Counted from the first letter of the stretch, positions 33,155-46,329 are shown. The stretch is 64,000 bases of DNA from Bettongia penicillata ogilbyi (GCA_023548195.1 JAJHZJ010000808.1:248001-312000); one strand, 5' to 3'. The notes: generated from the sequence alone by a model not told the origin. Numbers and translations are program-made.

Positions 33155-36100
33155 GGAGGAGGGACTCAGGGCCAAGAAGGTGGAGAAAGGACAGTGACTC
33201 CCCTGAGCTTTTCTCAAGCCCCTCAGAGCACCTTTAAATAATGCCATAAAATAATTCCTGGAGCAGTAGAATCCACAGAAGGATGAGGTGAAATAATTTT
33301 CCAACCAAAGATAACTTAGGTCAGCAGGAAAGGTCTGTCAGATCTGGTACAGTGCAGGCTGTACCAGCATAGATCCAGCCCCAGCAAACCAGGAGCAGGC
33401 CTTGGGAGCCATGGGATGAGCAGTGGCAGCAGATGCTTCCAGAGTTCTTAGTACAGGGGGTAGAATAACTGGAAAGAAGGAGATTACAGGAGTCTTTTGC
33501 TAACATTGAGGCAGGATTTGGTTGCTTTGCCCACACTTAGACCCACGTTGCATGGGTGGCAGTCTCAGGGTGAGGAGAACCAGAGTTTACAGCTGCAGTG
33601 GAGCAGGGACCTTCCTCATAATGCAGAGTAGAAAAGAGTACTTGTGATCACTCACAGACCAGAGCACATGTCAGGAGGATAGTAAACACCTCCTCTTAAT
33701 TCATGCCACCTTGGAAGAACTGAAGACATACAGGTTCCTAGATGTATCTCTAGGGATACATCTGAAGCTTGGGGACAGTGTTCCCTCCACCACAGAAGCA
33801 GAGTCCTATTTTGACAAAGAGTTAAACATCAAGAAATAACTTAGGAAAATGAGGGAGAGTTATTATGGTGACAAGGAAGATTAAAATACACATAGAAAAA
33901 GAAAACTAAGTCAAAACTCCTACATCCAAAACTTCATAGAAAAATATGAATTGGGCTCAGGCCATGGAAGAAATCAAAAGGGATTTTAAAAATCAAGTAA
34001 GAGAGGTAGATTTGGGAAGATAAATGAGAATGATGCAAGGAAAACATTAAAAAAGTGTCAAAAGCTTGGTAAAAGAGTCACGAAAAATACTAAAGAAAAT
34101 AACACAATAAAAAACAGACTAATCCAAATGGTAAAAGAAATATAAAAAAAACCAATGAGCAAAATGCATCAAAAAGCAAAATTGGCCAAAAACTTACTGA
34201 AGAAAATGATTCCTTAAAAATTAGAGTTAAGCAAATGAAAGTTAATGAATTTATGAAAAATCAAGAAATAATGAAACAAAACCAATGAAAAATAGAAGAC
34301 GAGAACTATCTCATTGGAAAAACAATTGACTTGGAGAATAGATCTAGGGGAGATAATTTAAAAATTATTGAACTCCCTGAAAGCCATGATAAAAAAGAGG
34401 TTTGACATCATCTTTCAAGAAATTATCAAGGAAAATTGCCTGATATTTTAGAACCAGAGGGTAAAATAGAAATAGAAAGAATCCACCAATCACCTCCTCA
34501 AAGAGATACCCAAATGAAAACTCCAAGGATATTATAATCAAACTCCAGAACTCCCAGGTCAAGGAGGAAATATTGCAAGGAGTCTGAAAGAAAGGATTCA
34601 AATGTTGTAGAGCCACAGTCAGGATAACACAAGATTTAGCAGTTTCTACATTAGAGGATCAGAGGGCTTAGAACATGATGTTACAGAGGGTAAAGGAACT
34701 AGGATTACCCAAGAATCACCTATCCAGAAAAATTGAGTATAATCCTTCAGGGGAAAAAAAATGACCATTCACTGAAATAGAGGAATTTCAAGCATTCCTA
34801 ATGAAAAAACCAGAGCTGAATAAAAAAGTTGACTTTCAAATACAAGACTCAAGAGAAGGCCAAAAAGGTAGATAGGAAAAGGAAATTATAAGGGACTTAA
34901 TAAACTGTTTACATTCATATATGGGAAAATGATACTTGCAACTCATAATAATTTTCTCATTTTTAGGGCAGCTAGAAGTATATATAGAAAGAGGACACAG
35001 GCATGAGTTGAATATGGAGGGATACTATCGGAACAAAAATTAAGGGATGAGAAAGAGGAATGTAGTGGGAGAAAGGGAAAGAGAGAGGTAGATTGGGGTA
35101 AAATATCACATAAAAGAGACAAGAAAAAGATTTTGCAGTGGAAAGGAAGAGCGGGATATGGTTGGAGTGAGTGAATTTTACTCTCTTTAGAACTGGCTCA
35201 AAGAGGGAATAACATATGCATTTAGGGAAATACAATTAGCAATAATAAATGTGAAAAGAATTTTGAAGCATTTCTCCGAAAAAGGTGTCATTTCTCAGAC
35301 ATATAGAGAACTGATTCAAATTTATAAAAGAGTCATTCCCCAATTGATAAATGATCAAAAGAAATGAATAGTTTTCAGAGGAAGCAATCAAAGCTATCTG
35401 TAGCCATATGAAAAACAAACTCACTATTGATTTGAGAAATGCAAATAAAAACAATTCTAAGGTACTAACTCATAGCTATTAGATTGGCTAATAGGACAGA
35501 AAAGGTAAATGACAAATGTTGGAGGGGATGTGGGAAAAATGAGACATTACTTCACTGTTGGTGGAGTTGTAAACTGATTCATCCATTCTGTAGAGCAATC
35601 TGGATCTATGTCCAAAAGGATATAAAATGATTCAAATCTTTTCATTTGGCAATACCACTATTAGTTTTACATCCCAAAAGAGATTTTTAAAAAGTAAAAT
35701 GGAACAGGACCTATATGGACAAAAATATTTATAGCAGCTCTTTTCTGGTGGAAAAAAAATGGAAATTGAGGGAATGCCCATAAATTGGGGAAAGGCTTAA
35801 CAAATTGTGACATGTGATTATGATGGAATACTAATGTTCTGTAAGAAATGATGAGCAGGATGCTCTCAGAAAAACCTGAAAAAACTTACATGAGCTGATG
35901 CAAAGTGACATGTAATGTCTAAAAAGTAAAAGAAATTGTAAGATGATCATTTGTGAATGACTTAGATATTCTTAGCAACATTTGAAGGACTTACAATGAA
36001 AAATGTTCTCCATCGTGAAAGAAAGAACTGATAGTGTCTGAATACAGATTGAAACATACTTTTTAAATTTTATTTTTCTTGAAAGGTTTTTGTCTATTTT

Positions 36101-36315
36101 TTTTACAATATGACTAATATGGAAATGTTTTGCATGACTACACATATGTAACCTATATCAACTTGTTTGCTTTCTCAGTGGATGGGGTTGGGTTGGGGAG
36201 GGAAGAGGGAAGAAATGTTTGGAACTCAAAGTTTTTAAAAAAAAAATGTTAAATGTGGTTTTTACATGTAACTGATGGAAAATAAAATACTAAATAAATT
36301 AAATAAAATTAAAAA
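33155..36315 (+). mobile_element. HAL1-type element, class B, fused to an L1 3' end
   Basis: Sense structure: 5'UTR from 33155 (a diverged form of the GGAGCCAAGATGG start), a broken ORF1 (33847-34866), about 390 bp resembling the class A HAL1 3'UTR (34870-35260), then an abrupt join at about 35261 to about 1 kb of L1 ORF2 C-terminus and 3'UTR, with an A-tail at 36300-36320. No endonuclease or RT region. The 5'UTR matches that of 55701-60150 and differs from class A. The same HAL1-to-L1 join is seen at about 59591. Confidence 0.82.
33847..34866 (+). pseudogene. HAL1 class B ORF1 remnant
   Basis: Decayed ORF1. Recognisable words are AMEEIKRDFKNQVREV (coil, from about 33963), TEENDSLKIRVKQM, a RRM-like block after 'agatctaggggagataattt' (about 34340), and the C-terminal end MKKPELNKKVDFQ (about 34800). 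Many stops and frameshifts. The first codons are shortened compared with the MSKQKKK start of 57975. Confidence 0.82.
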
Positions 36316-36649
36316 AAAAAGAAATTCCTTTGGAGACAATGGATAAAAGAAGTATTTGGTGTGCAATCAGTACTTATCCTACACTATTTCTATTTCCCTA
36401 ATGTCATATGCTTTTTGTCAACATTCATATTCTCTTAACAGTTCTCTTATAACAATTTTTACACTTCTAGTACTGTTTCAATTATCCTGATGTAAAGAAC
36501 TTACCTTTATAATTTAATATAGCTCCAACTTTTGCATTTTTCTCATAGACCTCTATAATCTGAGTGTCTTTTTCTTGAGTACATAGAGGAGAAGTAATTT
36601 ATTCTTTCCTCTCTTAGTCCTCTGGTTTTAACCTAGGCAATGAAAATGG
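36316..36649. other. Short unique stretch
   Basis: Between two L1-type tails. No feature recognised. Confidence 0.5.
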
Positions 36650-37055
36650 AACGTGGAATTTGGGAAGACATACATGAATTGATGCATAGTGAAGTGAGCA
36701 GAACTAGCATATTACTGTACATAATAACAGCAATAGTGATCACTTGTGAAGTTTGGCTATCTAATCAATATAATGATCCAAGGTAGTTCCAAAGGACTTG
36801 TGATGAAAAATGTTACTCATCTCCAGAGGACTGATGAAGTAAATGCAAATTGAAGTAATTTTTAAAATCTTTCTTTTTCTTTTTTTTGTGACATGACTAA
36901 AGTGGAAATATGTTTTATATGATTTCATATGTATAATTTTTGCCTTCTAAGTGTGTTGGGGAGGGAATGGAGGAAGGAAGAAAATTTATAACCTAATTTT
37001 TTTTTAAAAAAAGAATGTTAAAAATAAATATTTTTTTAAAAAAGAAAATGGAATA
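36650..37055 (+). mobile_element. L1 3' fragment
   Basis: Sense: 'gatgcatagtgaagtgagca gaact', 'ccaaaggacttgtgatgaaa', 'gtggaaatatgttttatatg', G-rich block and A-rich tail. Confidence 0.85.
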
Positions 37056-37784
37056 TAAATTAAATGAGACTCCCCATGTTCCTCCTACTGTCTATGCGCC
37101 TTTTCCCCTAACTGAGTGGGGTTATTACCCAATGAAAAGAGATCAGTAACTCCTCTGTTTAGGAACATACAAATTATTATCTTCAAATGAACAAATTTTT
37201 TAAACGTAGCATAAACAATAGCATTATTTACTGATTGATCTGGAAGGGGGCTATAGACCATCTGGTTCAGTTCTGTCATTCTATAGACAAAGAAACTAAG
37301 GTTCATGGTTGTATAGTCATTTAGAGCCAGCTCAAGGATAATGATCTAGTTCCAACTCATCCTTTAATATACTTTCTTTATGCATACGTCACAGTTCCTG
37401 CTCTTGAAAGTCACCGTATAATTTCTGAACAGATACAACCAGTCTAAAAGCAAATATGATGATCTTTGTTTTCCTATATCTTCCTAAGGCTATGAGTCTA
37501 ACACTGTTCAAGCATAAGATAATCAGAATATTTTTGATACTGTAACAAAGAGAATAAAAATTTTTAGAATATGGAAATGGGCAACCTCCCTTTTTCTTTT
37601 TACAAGTTAAAGTTGAGGATATAACTGGCAATGAGCATTTTATATTACTTCTTTGGGAACTTTCCTGCTGTATCCAGCCTAGGATGCCTTGCGTTCTTTA
37701 TAACTGTTAAGGGATTCACTAAATAGAGCGTTTGCGTAAGACACAGAAGCCCAAAAACACTTGTGTTAGGCAGACATAATCAAA
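37056..37784. other. Mostly unique; weak MIR trace at 37245-37330
   Basis: 'agacaaagaaactaaggttc' at about 37285 hints at antisense MIR. The rest is unrecognised. Confidence 0.45.
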
Positions 37785-37860
37785 GCATGTTAGCATTAGA
37801 AGGTGTCATCGTGATTATTCAGTCCAACCCCATCATCTTACAAATGAGAAAACTAGCATG
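37785..37860 (-). mobile_element. MIR-like short fragment
   Basis: 'tcagtccaaccccatcatct tacaaatgagaaaact', antisense. Confidence 0.6.
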
Positions 37861-40014
37861 CTGATTATTTCAGAAGATGACAAGAATATGGATGCGTGAT
37901 GAATTCGTTAAAGGATGTATTCCATCAGAGAACAGCAGCAGACATGAAATTGCTTCCATTTTTTATGTACCCAAACATGCATCCCCCTGGAAAAGATTTG
38001 GAGAACTATTCTGCTGTACTTCTAAAAGCTCTAGGAAATCTTCATTGTAGTGGTCTCTAGATCATTGTACCCTGCATCTTCCAGGAGAAATAACAGAGGA
38101 GGTAGCTCCCATCCTCATCCCCCCAAATATGCATTCTTAAACCAAACTTCCTCTTATTTTGTTTGGAAGACACGAAACTCAGAATTGCCAAGGGAAACTT
38201 ACAGGAGAAATTATGTTTCCAGTAAAACATGATGAGTGTAATCACGCTGCCTTTGATTCTGAATGTAACATTTGGTTAAAGTGGAACCAAGCTGATGAAC
38301 TAATTCAGTAACCAATTATTGTGCATATGTCATTGAAGGCTTGTATTCAATTTATTGCCAGATGTATCTACCAAGCTGAAAAATCCAAATTAGATGCTTT
38401 ATCATAGAACAGGTGAAGTCACTGTTCACATCTCAGAGTCTATCTTTAGTAATAAACCTTTTATATCCTTCAAAGAGATGTCATTAACCATACTAACCTT
38501 CTTTTACGACATTATATTAAAATATGCTGCAAGTTTCCTAAGACTCATCTAAGTGAAAATCTAATCCAATTCAAATGAATCATAATTTTATTTGAACTCC
38601 ATAATGTGTTCAGCATTGTGGTAGACACATGTATGTCTGTGTATGGGGATGAGCACTAAATAAGTAGTAGAAAGAGACTCCATATTCGAAGAGTTTATAA
38701 TCTAGTTGGGTAGATAAGCCATAATTACACCAAACAAGTAAGTGATATAAAATAAAATTTGTCAGTTTCCAAGAAAGTGAGAATAAGATAATGTTCATAC
38801 CATCATGTGCCATGAGCATGATAACAAAGTCTGGATACCTTTTGGGAGATGTTTCACTTCTTTGCCTTGTTGCTTTTACCCAGAAAACCTGTGATCAAGG
38901 GTATGCTACAGCCAGTTCTAACCAGTTTGTGAGAGTTGATTGTGAAATTTTCATTATAAGCATTCAGAATTCAGCAGTTGTTACAAACTGAGGCTTGATT
39001 TATTGCTGTTGATAGTCTAGTCTTAAAAAGTATTAACAATGCAGATCAAACTTAAAAGTGTGTGTGCACATGAACGTGTGATGATTTGTAGTTCCTTAGT
39101 GTAACACACCTCGTGGAGCTTCCCTCCACCTCATAATTCAAAATTGGTGCCCCCTCTTCTAGATTTCTGCAGATGATGTCCTAACACTCTCTTTTTTGTT
39201 AATTTCTCCCACAGTTCCTTGATCATTTGGCATTGTGTATCCCTCTATATCGTTAATAACTTCCAGGTAGTGGCTGTTGGGAAACAACAGATCTTCTCCC
39301 AGAGAAAAAGCTTTTCTGTTCCTACATCAATATGAAGGAGGGAATTATTTCAGTGTTTTCCTGTTAAGTTGCCATTAAGGCTCCTACATAGTAGGGTACA
39401 ACTCCACTTTAAAACACTGTATTGCAATTGCTATCAATGTCTTTCTTATGCCAAAGTTCTCCCAAGATTCAAAGCTCATTGTACTTCTCTAACATCCAAA
39501 CTAGTCTCCGTCATCAATACCAACTTTGGACAAGGTATCTTCACAGCTAGATGTCCTTTCAGTTCAGGAGTAATATGTTCTCTCTCCATATAAGAACTTT
39601 CCCTGGGGTGAAAAGATTATAAAATCATCTCAATTTTGCTTCATTTGTTTCTCTAATCCTGAGTCTTTGGGAAAGAACTGGGTAGGTGTCACTTAAACTA
39701 CCTGGGCTGTTTTAAATGATCTGTTGGGTAGGATAGGGCAACCAATTTTCTCAAAGGTGCCCAAATGATTGATATGCTTCTGAGAAGATGGAAATTATCT
39801 ATTTTCTATGACTGCTCAGTTCTTAACAAATTAAAGTTGATTTCCACTTGTTACATCTTTCCTGATATAGTGGCATCATATGGAGAGGGCAAGGAAATCA
39901 AGTTTCCAATACACACAAATGCAGAAAGATTGCTGTGAGCATTTTTGATATCCTTTGTGCTAGGCACATATTCTCTGATGTTTCCAGAGTGACTTTGTAT
40001 TTTGATACACTTTT
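37861..40014. other. Unique or unrecognised sequence; faint L2 trace
   Basis: 38595-38760 is reminiscent of an antisense L2 3' region ('gttcagcattgtggtagaca', 'gagtttataatctagttggg'). No gene recognised in the remaining 2 kb. Open frames (60-74 codons) lack domains. Confidence 0.45.
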
Positions 40015-40722
40015 GTTTAATTTTATTTTTTATTTTTCCCTTTTATTTTTTATTACATTAACACATTTTATGGAAAAAAACCAAGCATTTCCATAGCATA
40101 CTATGATAAAAAAAGACGATTGTACGTGAAACGCCAAATCTTCTATGCACAATTTGCTATTCCTGTCAAATATGCAACAAAATTAGAATGTAAATTTCTT
40201 TTTTCTCCTTTTTTCTCCCGTCTTCCCATCTTACCCTAGCGATGGCTACCATTTGACACAAATAGGTGTACATATATGTAAAGTTATTCTATATACACTT
40301 TTATATATTAGTTCTTTCTCTCGATGTAGATAGTGTCTTTCTTCCTACGTCCTTAATAGTTAATTTGGGTATTAATAATAGTCTAAATAACATTCAAAGT
40401 TATTTTTTAAAATAATATTGCTGTTAGTGTATACAATGTTCTCTTGCTTCAGTTCATTTTACTCTTTATTATTTCATGCAAGTCTTTCGATGTTCTTCTA
40501 AGATCATTGAGCTAATCACATCATAGCACAGTAGTATTCCACCACAATCACATATCACAACTTGTTTGGCATTCTCCAATTGATGAGCATCCCTGCAATT
40601 TTTAGTTCTTTGTCACCACAAATAATGCTGCTATAACCGTTTTAGAACATATAGGCTCTTTTCCATTTTCCCTAATCATCTTTGGAAATAGACCAAGTAG
40701 CAATATTGTATTAGTGTGGCAT
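40015..40722 (-). mobile_element. L1 fragment (same subfamily as 21244-24712)
   Basis: Antisense: T-rich left end, 'tttatggaaaaaaaccaagc', 'ctgtcaaatatgcaacaaaa', 'tatttcatgcaagtctttcg', 'agcacagtagtattccacca', 'ccaattgatgagcatccctg' and 'ctttggaaatagaccaagta'. It runs parallel to the middle-layer L1 of the 21-24 kb nest and shows that subfamily without an insertion. Confidence 0.88.
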
Positions 40723-40904
40723 CACTATTGCTCCTCCTTTTTATTCCCCTTCAACTATACTTTCAGAGAAAGTAGTTGTGTCAGGCGTACTGCGTCAATA
40801 TAGTGTTGATAAATCTTTTCATATGTAAGATAGGATGAAGACAAATTGAATTATAAGAAATGGGCTTATCATAGTGCAAGTACTCATTGGTTAAAAACTT
40901 CTGT

Positions 40905-40914
40905 GAAAATAATG
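40905..40914. repeat. Probable left target-site duplication of HAL1 40915-43729
   Basis: GAAAATAATG; GAAAATAGTG at 43730-43739 matches at 9 of 10 positions. Confidence 0.6.
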
Positions 40915-41587
40915 GGGGGAGGAGCCAAGATGGCAGAGCAGAAACTTTCACTTATGCTAGCTCCAAACCCACAGCCCAGAAATTACCTGTAAAAAGAACT
41001 CCCAACAAATTCTGGAGCAGTGGAAGCCACACAACAATGGAGTGGAGGAGATTTCTGTTCCAGAGAGCCCTGAAAAACCAACACAAAAGCTCCATTGTGT
41101 ACCAGACCTGGAGCAGAGCCCAGGCATGCCTTGGCCACAGCCCCAAGAGGAACAGATCTGAGCAGGCTATAGGGATGGAATCTCCAGCGGCTGCCAAGGT
41201 CCCTCAACCCACAAGCGCTACAGGTCAGTGAGAGACCCTGATTGGCTGGCCTAGAGGGGAGCGAGGTGTGTCCATAACTCAGGCCTCCTCAGGAGGCAGC
41301 AGCAGGGGAAGCAGCATACAGGAGCTCCCAAAGCAGGCAGGAGCTCAAATCCATTACTGAGGGTCTCCCCAAAAACACCCTGAGGGAACTGAGCCCTGTG
41401 AGGTGGCACTGCCCCCACCTGAGTACTTGAAATTAATCCCACATTGAATAGAAGCCCCATCCCCCTCTGAAAGCCCTGAGGCTGGGAAGCAGCATTTGAA
41501 TCTCAGACCCCAAGCACTAGCTGGGAGGATCTGGACGTGAGGTGGGGGTGGAGAGGAATCTCTGAAGTCAAGTAACTGGTTGGGAAA

Positions 41588-42756
41588 ATGCCCAGAAAAG
41601 GGAAAAAATATAAGACCATAGAAGGATACTTTCTTGTTGAACAGATGTTTCCTCTTTTCCTTTCTGATGAGGAAAAACAATACCTACCATCAGGTAAAGA
41701 CATAGAAGTCAAGGCTTCTGTATCCCAAACATCCAAAATAAATATTCAATGGGCTCAGGCCATGGAAGAGCTCAAAAAGGATTTTGAAAATCAAGTTAGA
41801 CAGGTGGAGGAAAAACTGGGAAGATAAATGAGAGAGATGCAAGAAAAGCATGGAAAATGGGTCAATACCTTGCTCCTAAAGGAAACCCAAAAAAATGCTG
41901 AAGAAAATAACACCTTGAAAAATAGGCTCACACAATTGGCAAAAGAGGTTCAAAAAGCCAATGAGGAGAAGAATGCTTTCAAAAGCAGAATTAGCCAAAT
42001 GGAAAAGGAGGTTCAAAAGCTCACTGAAGAAAATAGTTCTCTCAAAATTAGAATGGAATAGATGGAGGCTAATGACTTGATGAGAAACCAAGAAATCACA
42101 AAACAAAACCAAAAGAATGAAAAAATGGAAGAGAATGTGAAATGTCTCATTGGAAAAACAACTGACCTGGAAAATAGATCCAGGAGAGACAATTTAAAAA
42201 TGATGGGACTACCTGAAAGTCATGATCAAAAAAAGAGCCTAGACATCATCTTCCATGAAATTATCAAGGAAAACTACCCTGATATTCTAGAACCAGGCAA
42301 AATAAGTATTGAAGGAATCCATCGATCACCACCCGAATCCATCGATCAGAGGGCAAAATAAGTATTGAAGGAATCCATCGATCACCACCCGAAAGAGATC
42401 CAAAAAGAGAAACTCCTAGGAACATTGTGGCCAAATTCCAGAATTCCCAGGTCAAGGAGAAAATATTGCAAGCAGCTAGAAAGAAACAATTCCTGTATTG
42501 TGAAAATAAAATCAGGATAATACAAGATCTAGCAGCTTCTACATTAAGGGATAGAAGGGCGTGGAAAGGGATATTCCAGAAGTCAAAGGAACTAGGGCTC
42601 AAACCAAGAATCACCTACTCAGCAAAACTGAGGATAATACTTCAGGGGAAAAAATGGTCTTTCCATGAAATAGAGGACTTTCAAGCATTCTTGATGAAAA
42701 GACCAGAGCTGAAAAGAAAATTTGACTTTCAAACACAAGAATCAAGAGGAGCATGA
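41588..42756 (+). pseudogene. HAL1 class A ORF1, broken by stops and a 56-bp duplication
   Basis: Starts MPRKGKKYKTIEGYF at 41588. The frame is interrupted by a nonsense change after EEKLGR (about 41825) and a second after SLKIRME (about 42059). A duplication then shifts the frame: 42296-42337 recurs at 42352-42393 with a 56-bp period. The RRM (RRDNLKMMGLPE) lies before the duplication; the C-terminal part (42427-42756; IIQDLAASTLRDRRAW, PRITYSAKLRI) lies after it. Removing these lesions conceptually would give the same architecture as 22974-24080. The protein is not made from this copy. Confidence 0.88.
42296..42393. repeat. Local tandem duplication (56-bp period) inside ORF1
   Basis: A 42-bp unit is repeated exactly (42296-42337 and 42352-42393), separated by 14 bp that themselves contain 'tccatcgatca', a fragment of the unit. 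56 is not a multiple of 3, so the frame is shifted. Confidence 0.9.
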
Positions 42757-42883
42757 AAAGGCAAACAGCAAAGAGAAGTCATAAGGGACTTACAAAAGTT
42801 GAACTGTTTACATTCCTACATGGAAAGACAATATTTGTAACTCTTGAAACTTTTTTCAGTATCTGGGTGGTTGGTGGGATTAC

Positions 42884-42903
42884 ACACACACACACACACA
42901 CAC
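42884..42903. repeat. (CA)n microsatellite in HAL1 3'UTR
   Basis: About ten CA units at the site corresponding to the expanded tract of 250-512. Confidence 0.9.
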
Positions 42904-43739
42904 AGCACAGAGTGAATTGAATAGGATGGGATCATATCTTTAAAAAAGAAGGTAAATGGTGAGAGAGAAATGTATTAACAGGAAAGAGGGTGAAATGACA
43001 TGGGGCAAATTATCTCTCATAGAAGAGGCAGACAGGAGACTTTTTAGTGGAGGGAAAAAGAGGAGAGCTGAGAGAAAATCGTAGTTTACTCTCATCACAT
43101 TCGACAAAAGGAAGGAATAAAATGCGCACTCATTTTGGTATGAAAACCTATCTTACAATACAGGAAAGTGGGGGAGAAGGGGATAAGTAGGGTGGGGGGG
43201 ATGATGGAAGGGAGGACAATGGGAGGAGGGAGCAATTTGAAGCCAACACTCCTGGGGAGGGACAGGATCAAAAGAGAGAATAGAAGCAATGGGGGGCAGG
43301 ATAGGATGGAGGGAAATATAGTCAGTCTTACACAACACAACTATTATCAAAGTCATTTGCAAAACTACACAGATATGGCCTATATTGAATTGCCTGCCTT
43401 CCCAAAGGGAATGGGTGGGGAGGGAAGGATGGGGAGAATTTGGAACTCAAAGTTTTAGGAACAACTGTTGAGTATTGTTCTTACTAGTAGGAAATAAGAA
43501 ATACAGGTAATGGGAAATAGAAAGTTATCGGCCCTACAGGACAAAAGAGAAGATGGGGACAAGGGAAGGGAGTGATGATAGAAGAGAGGGCAGATTCGTG
43601 ATAGGGGAAATTAGAATGCTTGTTGTATTGTGGTGGGGGGAGGGAACAAATGGGGAGAAAATTTGGAACCCAAAATTTTGTGAAAATGAATGTAAAAAGT
43701 TAAATAAATAAATTTAAAGAAAAAGAAAGGAAAATAGTG

Positions 43740-44695
43740 CCACCACCATTTTCAGTGCCTACAAGATGCTGAATAATGTCCAAAAGAAACTAATGTCTCT
43801 TAGTTCTGGTCAATTCCTGAACATTCTGTTAGATGACTCAATCCTTGATATTTAAAAAAAAATACATTTCAAAGGTCAGTCTCAATCATCTAGAAGTTAT
43901 CAGCCTAAGTGAAAAAGAGAGAATAAACAACTTTTTATTCTGATTGGTTTGAGAGGCAAAGGTGCCAAGAATATAGTTTATGAAAGGATGTAATGTTTTG
44001 CTTTTATAAACTTTTATTGACTTCCAATGATGCAACAAAGTTCATAGTGATTTAGCATTTACTAATGTTGGATTAAGAAATTAGCAAAAGGCCAGTAGAT
44101 ATTCTAAAAACCACCACCTGCCAAAATGTCGTGTTGAGTTGCTTTTCATGACCAAATTTTAATAAAGAAATACCTATTAATGAATTGTTGGATGAGTCCA
44201 AGTAGTCTTATTTATCTAAAGAAAACTGATGCCATAGCTATCATGTAATGGAGCTAATGATTGACATTGTTCTGTGTTTGGCAAAAATGATAGCATTAAG
44301 ATGTCACAGTGAAAGGGCAGACAATATTGATAAAGGTTTCTTTCTAAGTTTTGGAAATATGCTCCAAAACATAATTCTATGACTGCAAAACATATCTCCT
44401 CCAATGCAACCTGAATCATTGTGTTCAAAATAATTGTGTTGCACTTCACACGATGTTGTGTCAAAACAAATTGTGTCACTAAGTGGAAAAATAGACTCAG
44501 TAATTGCAGATGACACTATGATTGTGAACACCATGCACAGATGTCCATTGGATATGATATCTTTATAATGAAAAACAATACCATCATATTTTTGTAGTAT
44601 ATTAAAAATTGATACTCAGTGGTTTTTTTTTTACCAGTCAAATTCCATATTGGACACTCTTAAAACTGACTGCTTCTCAACGTCCATTCTGATGG
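43740..44695. other. Unique or unrecognised sequence
   Basis: Nothing recognised. Confidence 0.5.
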
Positions 44696-44699
44696 CAAC

Positions 44700-45300
44700 C
44701 AAACAGTTAACATGTATTGATTAAGCATCTACCAGACACTGGGGAAATATTTGGGATATAGTGCAAATACTCAAATAATTGCTATTTGCAATGAGCTCAC
44801 ACTCTAATGGAGGAGATATGTGAATGTAATATATATATATATATATTGCATATATGTACATTTGTGACACAAGTTGTTTTGTGAAGGAGTACATGACAAA
44901 TTGAGAAGACTGGTCAAGGCTTAATGCAGAAAACAATATCTGGGGCACATCTTAAAAGGACTAGAAGGTTTCTATGAAGCAGGGAAATGAAGGAATGAGG
45001 GATGGTCAGTGTCAAGAAAGGGAGAGAAGAGATAGAGTTTCATGACTAAGGAATGGAGGACAGAGCAGTTTTTTATTATATCATATTGTGTGGGGTGAAG
45101 GAGTATTATTTGGTGAGCCTGGTAAGATAGATTGGGGTCAGATTATGTATGGCTTCAAAGGCTAAACAGAAGACTTTATATTTTATCCTAGCAGCACAAC
45201 CACTGCTATTTATTGGGCAAAGGAGCTCCATGGTCAGATCTGTACTTAAGGAAAATTATTTTGGCAGCAACATATTATAGGATGGATTAGTATATCTGGA
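44700..45300 (-). mobile_element. L2 LINE relic, antisense, with (TA)n
   Basis: Order of antisense L2: 'gattaagcatctaccagaca', 'tgagctcacactctaatgga gga', a (TA)n run at 44829-44847, 'ggcttcaaaggctaaacaga', 'gagctccatggtcagatctg' and 'aaaattattttggcagcaac'. Much more diverged than 9790-11150. Confidence 0.7.
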
Positions 45301-46329
45301 TATACCATGAACACAAAATAAAAGTTAAAAAAATTAAAAGCTTCATGTATACTGTGATATACCTTGCTTGAACTTCAATGTAAGTAGACACATATAAATG
45401 TGAACAAAACAGGAGTATCTTCAATTTCTTTGCTGTTATTCAGATGATTTTATATTTGTGCCGGAAACTCCTCTGAGGCATTAAATAGAAAACATTTAAT
45501 TGTAAGTAGTTATGCCAACTGAAAACTGAAGATATTGTCAAATACTAGTTGGGCATATTGCACCAAAGTAGCACCTACTCATAAAGACAAAAACTCCATA
45601 ATTTTGCAAAAGATAAACAAAACAATATGCCTGCCTGGTGCTGAAAAGCAAGGTTCCTTACTTATGAACCAAATCGATACTAATTCATCTCTGCCCTTAT
45701 GTTTTTTTTTTCTCTGAATAGTGGTAAAAAGGGAGTAAGATTCTTCAAGACCCACATATTAACTTACTGCAATGAAAGAGGTGGATAGATTGCATGTCTC
45801 TGGATCCAATGAGAAAGGGCCCAGAATATTTTCATTGTATTGTTTTTGGTAGTATGAAAATACATACAGAAAGTGATAGATGGAGTACACTAGTTAAAAT
45901 GAGAAAAATGTCCAATTAAAGTCCCAGTATAGCTGATTGCAAAGGTAGCAGGGGAGGATAATTTCATTTTACCCAGTCCTTAGATTCAATGATTTCCAGT
46001 GCTGACTTGTGATTTTGATACCAACTTTCACAAAGGATATTTTGACAGGAGTCTTACAAAATTGTTACTATAATGCGAAACCTGCTGAGTTTAGACATTG
46101 TCAGAGACAATATGAGCTGCATAGATAACAAATTTAAAATGTCCTTGGTTGAGGTGGAAGCTACATTCTGATTGTTTCAGGGTTGTGACAACTAGGTTTG
46201 GATGGATGGTACTACAAACATTTTAAGAGAGTGGCTTGTTTGGTTAAAGGAATCATATGGGTTTTCCTTATTCTAGGTTTTTTACAAATCTTTTTAACAC
46301 TTTATATTCTTACCTGATACAAGCTGTTC
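45301..46329. other. Unique or unrecognised sequence
   Basis: Nothing recognised. Confidence 0.5.

Larger units (their letters stand above)
40915..43729 (+). mobile_element. Full-length HAL1, class A, ORF1 broken
   Basis: The best complete structure in the window. The 5' end GGGGGAGGAGCCAAGATGGC is at 40915; the 5'UTR runs to 41587; broken ORF1 spans 41588-42756; the 3'UTR of about 970 bp ends in an A-rich tail. No ORF2. Within the 3'UTR there are two copies of the L1-type end module ('gagaatttggaactcaaag' near 43433; 'gagaaaatttggaacccaaa' near 43655). Length about 2.8 kb, under half of a full L1. Confidence 0.9.
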
